Source: Eubacterium sp. CAG:252
Lineage (GTDB): Bacteria; Bacillota; Clostridia; Lachnospirales; Lachnospiraceae
DNA length: 29,167 nt
Reading direction: 5' to 3'
Assembly (NCBI GenBank): GCA_000436535.1
Contig: FR886282.1
Coordinates: 1-29,167, forward strand
Every line of letters starts with the position of its first letter. Position 1 is the first letter of the stretch. The notes under the pieces were generated by a model that worked only from the letters and a program-made list of their open reading frames with translations, was not told the origin of the DNA and did not search any database. A program made the position numbers and the translations under genes. Shown here in pieces: positions 7,982 to 16,011 of this stretch.

Positions 7982-9115
7982 ATGTTAAATGTTTTTACAC
8001 CATATAGGGTATGCCCATTGGGGGCACATGTTGATCATCAATTAGGGCAGGTTACTGGATTTGCAATAGATAGGGGAGTTAGATTAGAGTTTGAAATAAC
8101 TAATAACGGTGAATTTGAGGTGTGTAGTAAAAACTATCCAGGTGTTGTTAAATTTAATGTATGTGAAGAATATGAAAGAGAAATGACATGGGGGGATTTT
8201 TTAAAAGCAGCAATTATAGCTTTATCAAGGAAATATGATATAAAAAATGGAATAAAAGGGGTGGTTGAAGGTTCTTTACCTGTTGGTGGATTATCCTCAT
8301 CGTCAGCTGTCATTTTAACATATTTAAATGCATTATGTATTGCAAATCATATTCATTTAACTGAAAATGAAATGATAAATAATGCAATGTGGGCAGAAAA
8401 AAATTATATAGGAGTTAATGTTGGAAGATTAGATCAAAGCTGCGAAGTTTATTGTAAAAAAGATAGTTTGTTATATTTAGATACTTTGGATAATTCAAAT
8501 GAAATCATACCGATTAATAAAAAAATGAAACCATTTGAAATAATGATAGTATTTAGCGGAAGAGAAAGGCAATTAGCAGGTTCAGCTTATAATATTAGAG
8601 TTGATGAATGCAAGGCGGCAGCATATGCACTTCAAGCTTATGCTGAGATGGATTATAAGGAATTTTCAACGGCTGTATTGCGAAAAATCCCTATAGGTAT
8701 TTATAAAGAATATAGAACAAAGTTACCAGAAAATTGGAGAAAACGTGCCGACCATTTTTTTGGGGAAAAATTACGAGTTACAGAGGGGATAAAAGCATGG
8801 AAAGAAGGCAATTTAGATAAATTTGGTCAACTTATGTTTGAATCAGGAAGAAGTTCTATTGAATTATATGAAACAGGTTCATCGAATTTAAAGGATCTAC
8901 AAGATATATTTGAAAATACAGATGGTATTTATGGCGGAAGATTTTCAGGAGCAGGATTTAATGGTTCTAGTATAGCTTTAGTTGATCCACAAAAAGAAGA
9001 TATTATAAAAGAAAATGTATATAAAAAATATATATCGAAATATCCGGAATTGAATGAAAAAATTAAAATAATTTTTGTAAATACCGCTGATGGGATGGAG
9101 TTGAATTATGATTAA
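7982..9115 (+). CDS. GHMP-family sugar kinase, galacturonokinase-like
   Basis: 377 aa, near the usual length of galactokinase-family enzymes. All three GHMP motifs are visible: motif 1 'YRVCPLGAHVDHQLGQVTG' (8-26), the phosphate-binding loop 'GSLPVGGLSSSSA' (97-109), and motif 3 'GGRFSGAGFNGSS' (about 318-330). The catalytic Asp sits in 'GRLDQ' (D151). Galactokinase has GEHTDYN in motif 1; here it is GAHVDHQ. That variant, with 'CPLGAH-x-DHQ', is what I recall of plant galacturonokinase, and the C-terminal block 'RVTEGIKAWKEGNLDKFG' also resembles it. The likely reaction is ATP-dependent phosphorylation of a hexose or uronic acid at C1. Start ATG 7982 follows AAGGAG (7968-7973). The nucleotidyltransferase gene overlaps its last 8 bases, so the pair should act in sequence to make an NDP-sugar. 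Substrate identity is inference. Confidence 0.82.
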   Translation: MLNVFTPYRVCPLGAHVDHQLGQVTGFAIDRGVRLEFEITNNGEFEVCSKNYPGVVKFNVCEEYEREMTWGDFLKAAIIALSRKYDIKNGIKGVVEGSLPVGGLSSSSAVILTYLNALCIANHIHLTENEMINNAMWAEKNYIGVNVGRLDQSCEVYCKKDSLLYLDTLDNSNEIIPINKKMKPFEIMIVFSGRERQLAGSAYNIRVDECKAAAYALQAYAEMDYKEFSTAVLRKIPIGIYKEYRTKLPENWRKRADHFFGEKLRVTEGIKAWKEGNLDKFGQLMFESGRSSIELYETGSSNLKDLQDIFENTDGIYGGRFSGAGFNGSSIALVDPQKEDIIKENVYKKYISKYPELNEKIKIIFVNTADGMELNYD

Positions 9116-9890
9116 ATGTATTATTTTAGCAGCAGGATATGCAACAAGATTATATCCATTAACAGAAAATTATCCTAAAACATTATTAAAGGTTAAGGGT
9201 AAATCTATTATAGATTGGCTACTTTGTGATTTGAATACAATTGAAATTATAGATGAAGTTATAGTGATTTCTAATCATAAATATTATAAACAATTTAAAA
9301 ATTGGAATAATAATCATAAAGGTATATATAAAAATTTAAAAATTAAGATTGTAGATGATGGTTCGAATAATAATAATAATAGATTAGGTGCTGTTAAAGA
9401 TATTTTATTTGGTATTGATAGTTGTGATTTAAAAGAAAAAATGAATGATCAAGATGCATTATTGATTTTAGCAGGGGATAATTTATTGGATTTTTCATTA
9501 AAACGTTTTGTTCGATATTATAATGATAAAAAAGAGACTTGTATTATGAAATATTATGAAGATTCGATAGATAAATTAAAAAGGACCGGAGTTGTTGTAA
9601 CAGATTCAAAGGGACAGGTTATTGATATGCAAGAAAAACCAGTAAATCCTAAAAGTAATTGGGCGGTTCCACCGTTTTATATATTCTCAAAGAAATGCAT
9701 AAATTTAATTGAACAAAGCATAGGTGATAAAAATATTAATTTAGATTCTCCAGGTGGACTTATAGAATGGTACATGAAAAAGTATGTTGTATATGCATAT
9801 GAAATGCCTGGAAAAAGATATGATATAGGGAACATAGAAAGTCTAAATCAAGTTCGAGGTGAATATAAAGGAATAATAAATATAAAATAA
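9108..9890 (+). CDS. Sugar-1-phosphate nucleotidyltransferase
   Basis: 260 aa, RmlA/GalU-type fold, which transfers NMP from NTP to a sugar 1-phosphate. The signature 'ILAAGYATRLYPLT' with the following 'PKTLLKV' (residues 6-29) is the nucleotide-binding loop with its catalytic Arg and Lys. 'LAGDN' (121-125) is the metal-binding Asp region, 'MQEKP' comes later and 'YDIGN' is near the C-terminus. There is no hexapeptide-repeat acyltransferase extension. ATG 9108 lies inside the kinase gene with GGAG eight bases upstream, so the two are translationally coupled. The kinase product is the probable substrate; UDP is likely if it is a uronic acid, but neither the nucleotide nor the sugar can be read from the sequence. 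Five AAT codons in a row (9366-9380) encode a poly-Asn loop. Confidence 0.85.
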   Translation: MIKCIILAAGYATRLYPLTENYPKTLLKVKGKSIIDWLLCDLNTIEIIDEVIVISNHKYYKQFKNWNNNHKGIYKNLKIKIVDDGSNNNNNRLGAVKDILFGIDSCDLKEKMNDQDALLILAGDNLLDFSLKRFVRYYNDKKETCIMKYYEDSIDKLKRTGVVVTDSKGQVIDMQEKPVNPKSNWAVPPFYIFSKKCINLIEQSIGDKNINLDSPGGLIEWYMKKYVVYAYEMPGKRYDIGNIESLNQVRGEYKGIINIK

Positions 9891-9946
9891 GATTGTGATT
9901 TAATAAGATAAAATCGAAAAAAAATAATTGAATTCGGGATAATATA

Positions 9947-9985
9947 TCCTTAATTTAAGCACTAATTAATAATATATATTAAGGA
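9947..9985 (+). promoter_or_regulatory. Inverted repeat masking a ribosome binding site
   Basis: TCCTTAAT (9947-9954) is the exact reverse complement of ATTAAGGA (9978-9985). The right arm contains the first half of the AAGGAAAGG ribosome binding site of the broken gene at 10000. If folded, it would limit translation. Because the gene is dead this is probably a leftover, and AT-rich palindromes also arise by chance. Confidence 0.3.
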
Positions 9986-9999
9986 AAGGATATTTGGAT

Positions 10000-11112
10000 A
10001 TGATAGTATGGATTAAAGAATATTTAGATTTGACAAAAAAATATTGAAGTCTGGTTTAAGAAAAATATAGAGTTAAAGATTTTTTGTGATATTGAATATG
10101 ATAAAGATGTGGATATTATTGTTGTAAGTAGTAAAGATAAAAAGTAGATGAAAATTTGCATAATTTATATAATGTAATTATTTATGAAGAGACAATAGGC
10201 ACTATATCGAATTAGATAATGAATTATGTGAATGATTATGTTGCCTATCATTATATAAAAAACTCTATGATTCATGCAAGGAAAAGTACTTAAATACTAT
10301 AAAAACAGGTTCATCATATGGGAGATTTGGGGTGAATGAAAAAATGTACCATATGCTGTAAATTTATCATTTCCATCACAAGATATTTATTATTCACTAA
10401 AATCTATAAAAGGTATGAGGATTTAATAATGGTATAAAAAATATAGTCATGTGTTGTGGGTATTATTATTTTTTTGTGTAATTTGTCAAAATCTAAGAAT
10501 ATATCAGATTTTTATAACATACTGAAAGTGTATGTGCCATTATTTGGTGATGATGCATACCATAATTGTAATATATTGGTTAGTGAGAATGGGGGCAGAG
10601 AATTAGATAATCATATATTTGATGTTGAGAATATAGCTGATATGTTTTGGTATTATGAATATGAGAAATGTTATTATAATAAGGAAAATAGGAAAAAAAT
10701 AACAGGATATCCTTTTGCATGGAATAAAATATCAGATATTCAAAAAAGGCTTATTGGTTATGAAAGAGTAACTATACATAATAAAAACTTAAACAGAAAA
10801 TTGACATATAAGGAAAATTTGATGTATTTGAATGAACTTATAAATTTTTGTAATAGGAAAGGCATCAAATTATTATTTGTTGTCATGTCGGCTACACAAT
10901 ATTATAGGGATTATTTAAATAATGAATTTATCAATAAGTTTTATGAAACGTTAAATGAAATAGAATTTCCAATACATGTATTGGATTTATTTGATTCTGG
11001 TATATTCAATGTATAAGATTATGTTGATGCTGATCATTTATTAGATGCTGATTCTGACAAGTTGACAAAAATAATTAATGAAATTCTGATAACTATAAAT
11101 GAGCAAACTTGA
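10000..11112 (+). pseudogene. Broken SGNH-hydrolase-like gene
   Basis: Starts at ATG 10000 behind AAGGAAAGG, with 15 codons before a TGA. Protein-like pieces then follow in shifting frames: 'FCDIEYDKDVDIIVVSSKDK', 'NLYNVIIYEETIG', 'TGSSYGRFGVNEK' (about 10306-10345), 'VPYAVNLSFPSQDIYYSLKS', 'NIVMCCGYYYFF', the longest open piece 10456-11016, and after its TAA 'DADHLLDADSDKL' up to TGA 11112. The 'GSSYG' near the start and 'DADHL' near the end fit the Ser and Asp-x-x-His blocks of SGNH-type esterases or acyltransferases, as in glycan O-acetylation proteins; this is inference. I count about four frameshifts and three or more in-frame stops. The N-terminal piece could be a remnant of the Rossmann-like module seen in the next genes, but the GAG loop itself is not visible. 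Confidence 0.7.
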
Positions 11113-11230
11113 TAATTACACAAAAAAGAAATGGCGATGCCTTATTTATTTGAATGTGAGTGTTATAAAGAATTTTGTAAAATAAAGTGATAAAGAAGCA
11201 CAATGAAATATGTATAATGTGAGGAAGAAT

Positions 11231-12298
11231 ATGATAAATACATTTGAGAATATTTGTATAGAAAAAGACAAAGGATATTTTTTTTCCTTTGAAATTAATG
11301 GATTATACGAATTGAATTTAAAAAATTGGAAATGCAAATTTTTAACAGCATATGATAAATTAAACGACGAGAGATTGTTTTCCAATATAGTCAAATATAA
11401 AGATTGGTTGGTATTGATACCTATGCAAGCAGATAAATTTATGGCATATAATTTGTGTTCAGAAGAAAAAATATACATAGATATTCCCGTTATAAGCGGA
11501 CGCTATAAAGAATCAGCAAAGTTTTTATCTGCGCATATTGTTGGAGATAAATTATATGCAATAGGACATTCATATCCGGGAATTATTAAAATAGATTTGA
11601 TAAAATGGAATATTGAAAAAGTAATAGAACTTAGTGATTTTGGTAATTTGACAGATGATGGAAAGGATATTTTTCGATATAGCAGTTATTATGATTTTAA
11701 GATAATCGCTCCAAGTGCATTTGATAATAAGATTTTAATACTTAATACAAATGATGATCAATATCAAATTAAAAAAATGAAGATAAATTTAAAAGGTTTT
11801 GCCAAAATAGTAAAATATAAGAACAAATCAATTGGCATCCCTTTGTATGAAAAAAAATTGATTATATTTGATGAAAAAGGTAGTCAATATGTATATATTG
11901 CTGATGAAAGTCCTGATAGTTATATATCAGATTTTAAATATTCAAATTCACTTTCATATAAAAACTATGAAGTTATAATTCCTTTATGTACAAGTAATAT
12001 AGTAATATTTAATAAAGACACTTATGAAATAAAAATAGTTGATATTAAAAAAATAACAAATGGATATGAGCATGCGATATCACCAGTGAGAGCCTGTTTT
12101 GAATATAATTCAAATATATATATAATAAGCGGAAACAATGGAGAAATATTTAAATTAAATTGCAAAAATCATGAATTAATAAGTGTAAAAAAGAAACTAA
12201 TAGCACAATTTGTTGATGAAAGGAATGCAAATAAAGCTTTTGTTGAAAGTAGAGGATATTCAATAGGTGATTATATAGTTGATGTAATGGATATGTGA
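11231..12298 (+). CDS. Hypothetical protein, possible beta-propeller
   Basis: 355 aa from the ATG at 11231, preferred over the one at 11210 because GAGGAAG (11221-11227) precedes it. No signal peptide or membrane segment is seen, so it is probably cytoplasmic. The sequence is a run of short beta strands with repeating units of about 45-50 residues that carry aromatic-rich strands followed by 'N-x-x-x-x-x-I/V' turns ('KDWLVLIPMQADKFMAYNL', 'GDKLYAIGHSYPGIIKIDL', 'FDNKILILNTNDD', 'NYEVIIPLCTSNIVIFNK', 'NSNIYIISGNNGEIFKLN'). This is the look of a Kelch- or WD-like propeller, but no canonical signature is present. It lies between the broken SGNH gene and the radical SAM gene on the same strand, so it belongs to the glycan cluster by position. 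Function unknown. Confidence 0.6.
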   Translation: MINTFENICIEKDKGYFFSFEINGLYELNLKNWKCKFLTAYDKLNDERLFSNIVKYKDWLVLIPMQADKFMAYNLCSEEKIYIDIPVISGRYKESAKFLSAHIVGDKLYAIGHSYPGIIKIDLIKWNIEKVIELSDFGNLTDDGKDIFRYSSYYDFKIIAPSAFDNKILILNTNDDQYQIKKMKINLKGFAKIVKYKNKSIGIPLYEKKLIIFDEKGSQYVYIADESPDSYISDFKYSNSLSYKNYEVIIPLCTSNIVIFNKDTYEIKIVDIKKITNGYEHAISPVRACFEYNSNIYIISGNNGEIFKLNCKNHELISVKKKLIAQFVDERNANKAFVESRGYSIGDYIVDVMDM

Positions 12299-12389
12299 TT
12301 TGACTAGCAAATAATCTCGAAAAATTGCTGCAAATATTTATTTAGCATATTGTAATAACATAATTTATGATTTGAATGAAAGGAAAATT

Positions 12390-13553
12390 ATGGAAAAATA
12401 TTTTGAAGTATCATCAGATTTATTTGATAAATATAATAGAATTTATTTGTATGGAGCAGGATATATATGTAAATGGTTTATTGGAAATTTTGAATTAAAT
12501 TATATAAAAAAATATATAACTGCAATATTGGTAACGGATTTGAAAGAAAATCCTAAAGAAATTTTTGGAATACCTGTTATTAAATATTCAGATACAATAA
12601 TAACATCAGAAGATGCATTGATTATTACAATTGAATATTTCGAAGAATTAGAAACTCAATTGAAAAAAGAACTGATGTGTGATATTTTCTCATTTAATCA
12701 GATTGTTCCATATGGAATTGGTATTGATAGTCTAAGTATAGTAAAATGGAATATAGAAATTAACGATTATTATAAAAAGCAGAAAGAAAATGATTTATTA
12801 TTTAAATATGTTGAAATTGAAACAATAAATAGATGTAATGGAGAATGTTCTTTCTGTCCTGTGAATGTAAATGAACCTCAGAGAAAATATAAAAAAATGA
12901 GTATTGATTTATTTAAAAAAATAATAAATGAATTGGCGGATATTAGATATGATGGTTTATTGGCATTGTTTTCTAACAATGAACCATTTTTGGATGATAG
13001 AATATATGAGTTTGCAGAATATGCACGTGAAAAATTACCCGATGCATATATATATTTATACACAAATGGGACAATGTTAGATGAAAATAAAATAAAAAAG
13101 ATAATTAATAGTTTGGATTTTATTCAAATTGATAATTATTATCCTAATGAAGAAAAAAGGTTAAATATAAAAAAAATAGAAGAGTATTTGAAATTATCAG
13201 GAAATATAAAAAAATATAATTATTTTGAAGTAGATAAAGATGCAATCCGGTTGTCAAGAGGTGGAAATTCTCCAAATTCAGGTGTTAAATATACTTTAAA
13301 TGCTGCTTGTTGTTTACCGCTAGTACAATTGGTGATAAGACCAGATGGTAAGGTTAGTTTATGTTGTAATGATGCTTTAGGTGAGCATACAATGGGAGAT
13401 ATATCTAATAATACAATTCTAGATGTTTGGTTCAGTTCTAAATATAAATCATATAGGGATGCAATTATGAAATCAAGAAAAAATATAGAAAATTGCAAAT
13501 ATTGTAATTATATAGATAGACGAGATGTATGGGGAAAGGGAAAGATGGGGTGA
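12390..13553 (+). CDS. Radical SAM/SPASM protein with N-terminal Rossmann-like domain
   Basis: 387 aa from ATG 12390, chosen over the TTG at 12372 because AAAGG lies 6 nt upstream. Residues ~16-110 form a Rossmann-like module with the loop YGAG (21-24) and a later 'IFGIPVI'. The radical SAM core starts with 'ETINRCNGECSFC'; Cys 149, 153 and 156 are the CxxxCxxC ligands of the SAM-binding [4Fe-4S] cluster. A SPASM-type C-terminus supplies more cysteines: 307/308, 325/326, 369 and 372, with the typical 'IRPDGKVSLCC' and 'MGDI...ILDVW'. SPASM enzymes modify peptides or small substrates by radical chemistry. No precursor-peptide gene is visible beside it, and the fused module is shared with glycan genes downstream, so a sugar or glycolipid substrate is an attractive alternative. 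The following gene starts 4 nt after its stop. Confidence 0.85.
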   Translation: MEKYFEVSSDLFDKYNRIYLYGAGYICKWFIGNFELNYIKKYITAILVTDLKENPKEIFGIPVIKYSDTIITSEDALIITIEYFEELETQLKKELMCDIFSFNQIVPYGIGIDSLSIVKWNIEINDYYKKQKENDLLFKYVEIETINRCNGECSFCPVNVNEPQRKYKKMSIDLFKKIINELADIRYDGLLALFSNNEPFLDDRIYEFAEYAREKLPDAYIYLYTNGTMLDENKIKKIINSLDFIQIDNYYPNEEKRLNIKKIEEYLKLSGNIKKYNYFEVDKDAIRLSRGGNSPNSGVKYTLNAACCLPLVQLVIRPDGKVSLCCNDALGEHTMGDISNNTILDVWFSSKYKSYRDAIMKSRKNIENCKYCNYIDRRDVWGKGKMG

Positions 13554-13557
13554 TATT

Positions 13558-15867
13558 ATGAATATTGCAATAATAACAACGAGTTTAAATAGCGGTGGGG
13601 CAGAGAGAATAGCAGGATTGTTGTCGAAAGAATTATCATCTAAATATAATGTTTATTTGTTCTTATTGGATACAGAAAATATTGTTTATGAATATGGAGG
13701 GACAATTATTGATATTGGAAGATGTGGACCATTTTATGAATACCCAATTAAATTATATAAAAGAAAATTGAAAATAGATGTAGCAATTAGTTTTCTTGAA
13801 ATTATGAATTTTGCTAATATAAGGACTAAAGTAAATGAAAAGGTAATTATATCAGAGAGAAGTGTTCAATCAAAGATAAGACCATTCTTAGATGCTCAAT
13901 CATTAAAAATTAAAAAATATTATAATTATGCAGATGAAATTGTTGCTTGTTCATATGGCGTAAAGTATGATTTAGAACATAATTATAATGTTAGTGCTAA
14001 TATAAAGCCTATTTATAATTTTGTGAACAAAAAAATGATATTAGAAAAATCGGAAGAACAAATTCCATTAGAGATTCAGACTTTTTTAAATTACAGTGAC
14101 TATTTAATTAATATTGGTCGATTACATGAACAAAAAAATCAAAGACGTTTAATAGAACAATTTTCTTATTATCACGAAAAAAATTCGAATATAAAGTTGA
14201 TTATATTAGGTTCAGGAGAACTTGAGAAGGAATTAAATGAATTAATTAAAAGTAAAAATATGATTGACCATATAAAAATAGTTCCATATACAGAAAACCC
14301 ATTTATGTTTATAAGAAAAGCAAAAGCATTAATTGTTTCGAGTCATTATGAAGGGTTGCCTAATGCTATTATTGAAGCTATGACAATAGGATGTCCGGTG
14401 ATATCTACGGATTGTCTTGCAGGACCAAGAGAATTATTAGGTGATTTGATTGAATATAATGAAACTATTACAAATGTTACAATGTTAGAGAGAGGAATTC
14501 TTGTACCAGATTTAAATACGGACGATAATTTAGAAACAACCTATTTGGCTCAAGCAATGGATATACTAATTTCAAATGATGATATACAAAAAAATATTAT
14601 AAATAGACAAATTCAATACATGACAGAATATAATAATTCAGATATTTTAGATAAGTGGATTGATGTTATAGAAAAAACAAGAAATAAGTATGAAATGGTT
14701 TCATCGGAAGAAAAGGAATTGAATGTAGGTAGGAAAAATCTAATATATGGAGCTGGATATGTTGGACTAAGTTATTATTTTAGATTAAAAAAAATGTATA
14801 ATATAGATGGATTTGTAGTTTCAAGCAAGGAAGGTTATGATGATTTTTTGTTTGGAAAACCTATATATGAATTTGAAAAATTAAAGTATTCTTCGGATGA
14901 AATTACATTTATAATTGGTGTAGGAGATAATACACAAGATGAAATAGTTAGAAAACTAAATGTTAAAGGATATAAGAATATTATTTTTCCGTATATTGAG
15001 CCGTTTGAATATGATTATTATTTAGAAAATAATAATCATTTAAACCTAAAAGAAGAGCTGTGTGATTGGTATCGTGTTTATACAAAATTGGATATAAATA
15101 TTAAAAATCCAATTACTTATAATGAAAAGATACAATGGTTAAAGCTGAATGATAATTTGCCTATAAAAAGAGAACTTGCTGATAAAATTAAAGTAAGGGA
15201 GTATGTTGCAAAACAAATAGGTGATGCTTATTTAATTCCATTGTTAGGAATATGGAATACATATGATGATATAGATTTTGATAAGTTACCAGATAAATTT
15301 GCACTTAAGTGTAATACTGGAAGTGGCACTAATATTATAGTAAAAAACAAGAAAAATATTAACCACTTGGAATTAAAACGTAAATTTGATGAATGGCAAT
15401 CTTTAAAATATGAATATAAAAGTGGTTTAGAAATGCATTATTCAGGAATTAAACCTCAAATTCTAGCGGAAAAACTTTTGGTATCAGATGATGGAAAAGA
15501 TTTAAAAGATTATAAGTTATTTGTTTTCAATGGAAAAGTAAAGCTTATTCAGGTAGATATAGATCGTCAGCATTTTCATAGAAGAAATTTGTATACACCC
15601 GATTGGAGATATCTTCCATATTCAATACTTTATCCAACAGCTCCAGATATAATTATAAGTAAACCACAATGTTTAGACGAATTAATAGAGGTGGCAGAAA
15701 AATTGGGCCAGGGATTTATACATGTTAGAGCTGATTTTTATATTTGTAATGAAAAAATTTATTTTGGGGAATTGACTTTTACACATGGTTCTGGTACAGA
15801 AAAATTCACCCCAACAGAGTTTGGAGTTGAAATGGGTTCTTGGATGAATATACATGCTTCTTGCTAG
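13558..15867 (+). CDS. Three-domain protein: GT4 glycosyltransferase, Rossmann-like module, TupA-like ATP-grasp
   Basis: 769 aa from ATG 13558, with GGGGTGAT in front; the upstream ATG at 13525 would lie inside the previous gene without a good site. Residues 1-375 are a GT-B glycosyltransferase of family 4: 'SGGAERIAG' (12-20), 'NIGRLHEQKN' (185-194) and the donor-binding 'EGLPNAIIEAM' (265-275). Residues ~393-480 are a Rossmann-like module with YGAGYVG (397-403). Residues ~500-765 match the TupA-like ATP-grasp family ('NPITYNEKIQWLKL', 'FALKCNTGSGTNII', 'DYKLFVFNGK', 'HVRADFYI...IYFGELTFTHGSG'). TupA was named for teichuronopeptide synthesis, where an ATP-grasp ligase would form amide bonds. 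The fusion suggests one polypeptide that adds a sugar and then an amino acid or similar group. That coupling is inference. Confidence 0.88.
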   Translation: MNIAIITTSLNSGGAERIAGLLSKELSSKYNVYLFLLDTENIVYEYGGTIIDIGRCGPFYEYPIKLYKRKLKIDVAISFLEIMNFANIRTKVNEKVIISERSVQSKIRPFLDAQSLKIKKYYNYADEIVACSYGVKYDLEHNYNVSANIKPIYNFVNKKMILEKSEEQIPLEIQTFLNYSDYLINIGRLHEQKNQRRLIEQFSYYHEKNSNIKLIILGSGELEKELNELIKSKNMIDHIKIVPYTENPFMFIRKAKALIVSSHYEGLPNAIIEAMTIGCPVISTDCLAGPRELLGDLIEYNETITNVTMLERGILVPDLNTDDNLETTYLAQAMDILISNDDIQKNIINRQIQYMTEYNNSDILDKWIDVIEKTRNKYEMVSSEEKELNVGRKNLIYGAGYVGLSYYFRLKKMYNIDGFVVSSKEGYDDFLFGKPIYEFEKLKYSSDEITFIIGVGDNTQDEIVRKLNVKGYKNIIFPYIEPFEYDYYLENNNHLNLKEELCDWYRVYTKLDINIKNPITYNEKIQWLKLNDNLPIKRELADKIKVREYVAKQIGDAYLIPLLGIWNTYDDIDFDKLPDKFALKCNTGSGTNIIVKNKKNINHLELKRKFDEWQSLKYEYKSGLEMHYSGIKPQILAEKLLVSDDGKDLKDYKLFVFNGKVKLIQVDIDRQHFHRRNLYTPDWRYLPYSILYPTAPDIIISKPQCLDELIEVAEKLGQGFIHVRADFYICNEKIYFGELTFTHGSGTEKFTPTEFGVEMGSWMNIHASC

Positions 15868-16011
15868 TTTGAATAAAAATTTTAGATTAATTTAAATGTA
15901 ATAAGTATTTAACACATAATACAAAGTTATTAATTACTTTTATTTTTTTAAAAGTCAAATGCAATAGTTTAAAAAATAAAAAATTAAGTTTAAAAGAGGA
16001 GAACAATATAA

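Noticed and set aside
10456..11016. A stand-alone 186-aa gene
   Set aside because: Protein-like sequence of the same family continues upstream and downstream in other frames, and the GTG start has no ribosome binding site; it is the largest open piece of a pseudogene.
11146..11478. Minus-strand open frame overlapping the start of the propeller-like gene
   Set aside because: Antisense shadow without start signals; the plus-strand gene has a ribosome binding site and a regular strand pattern.
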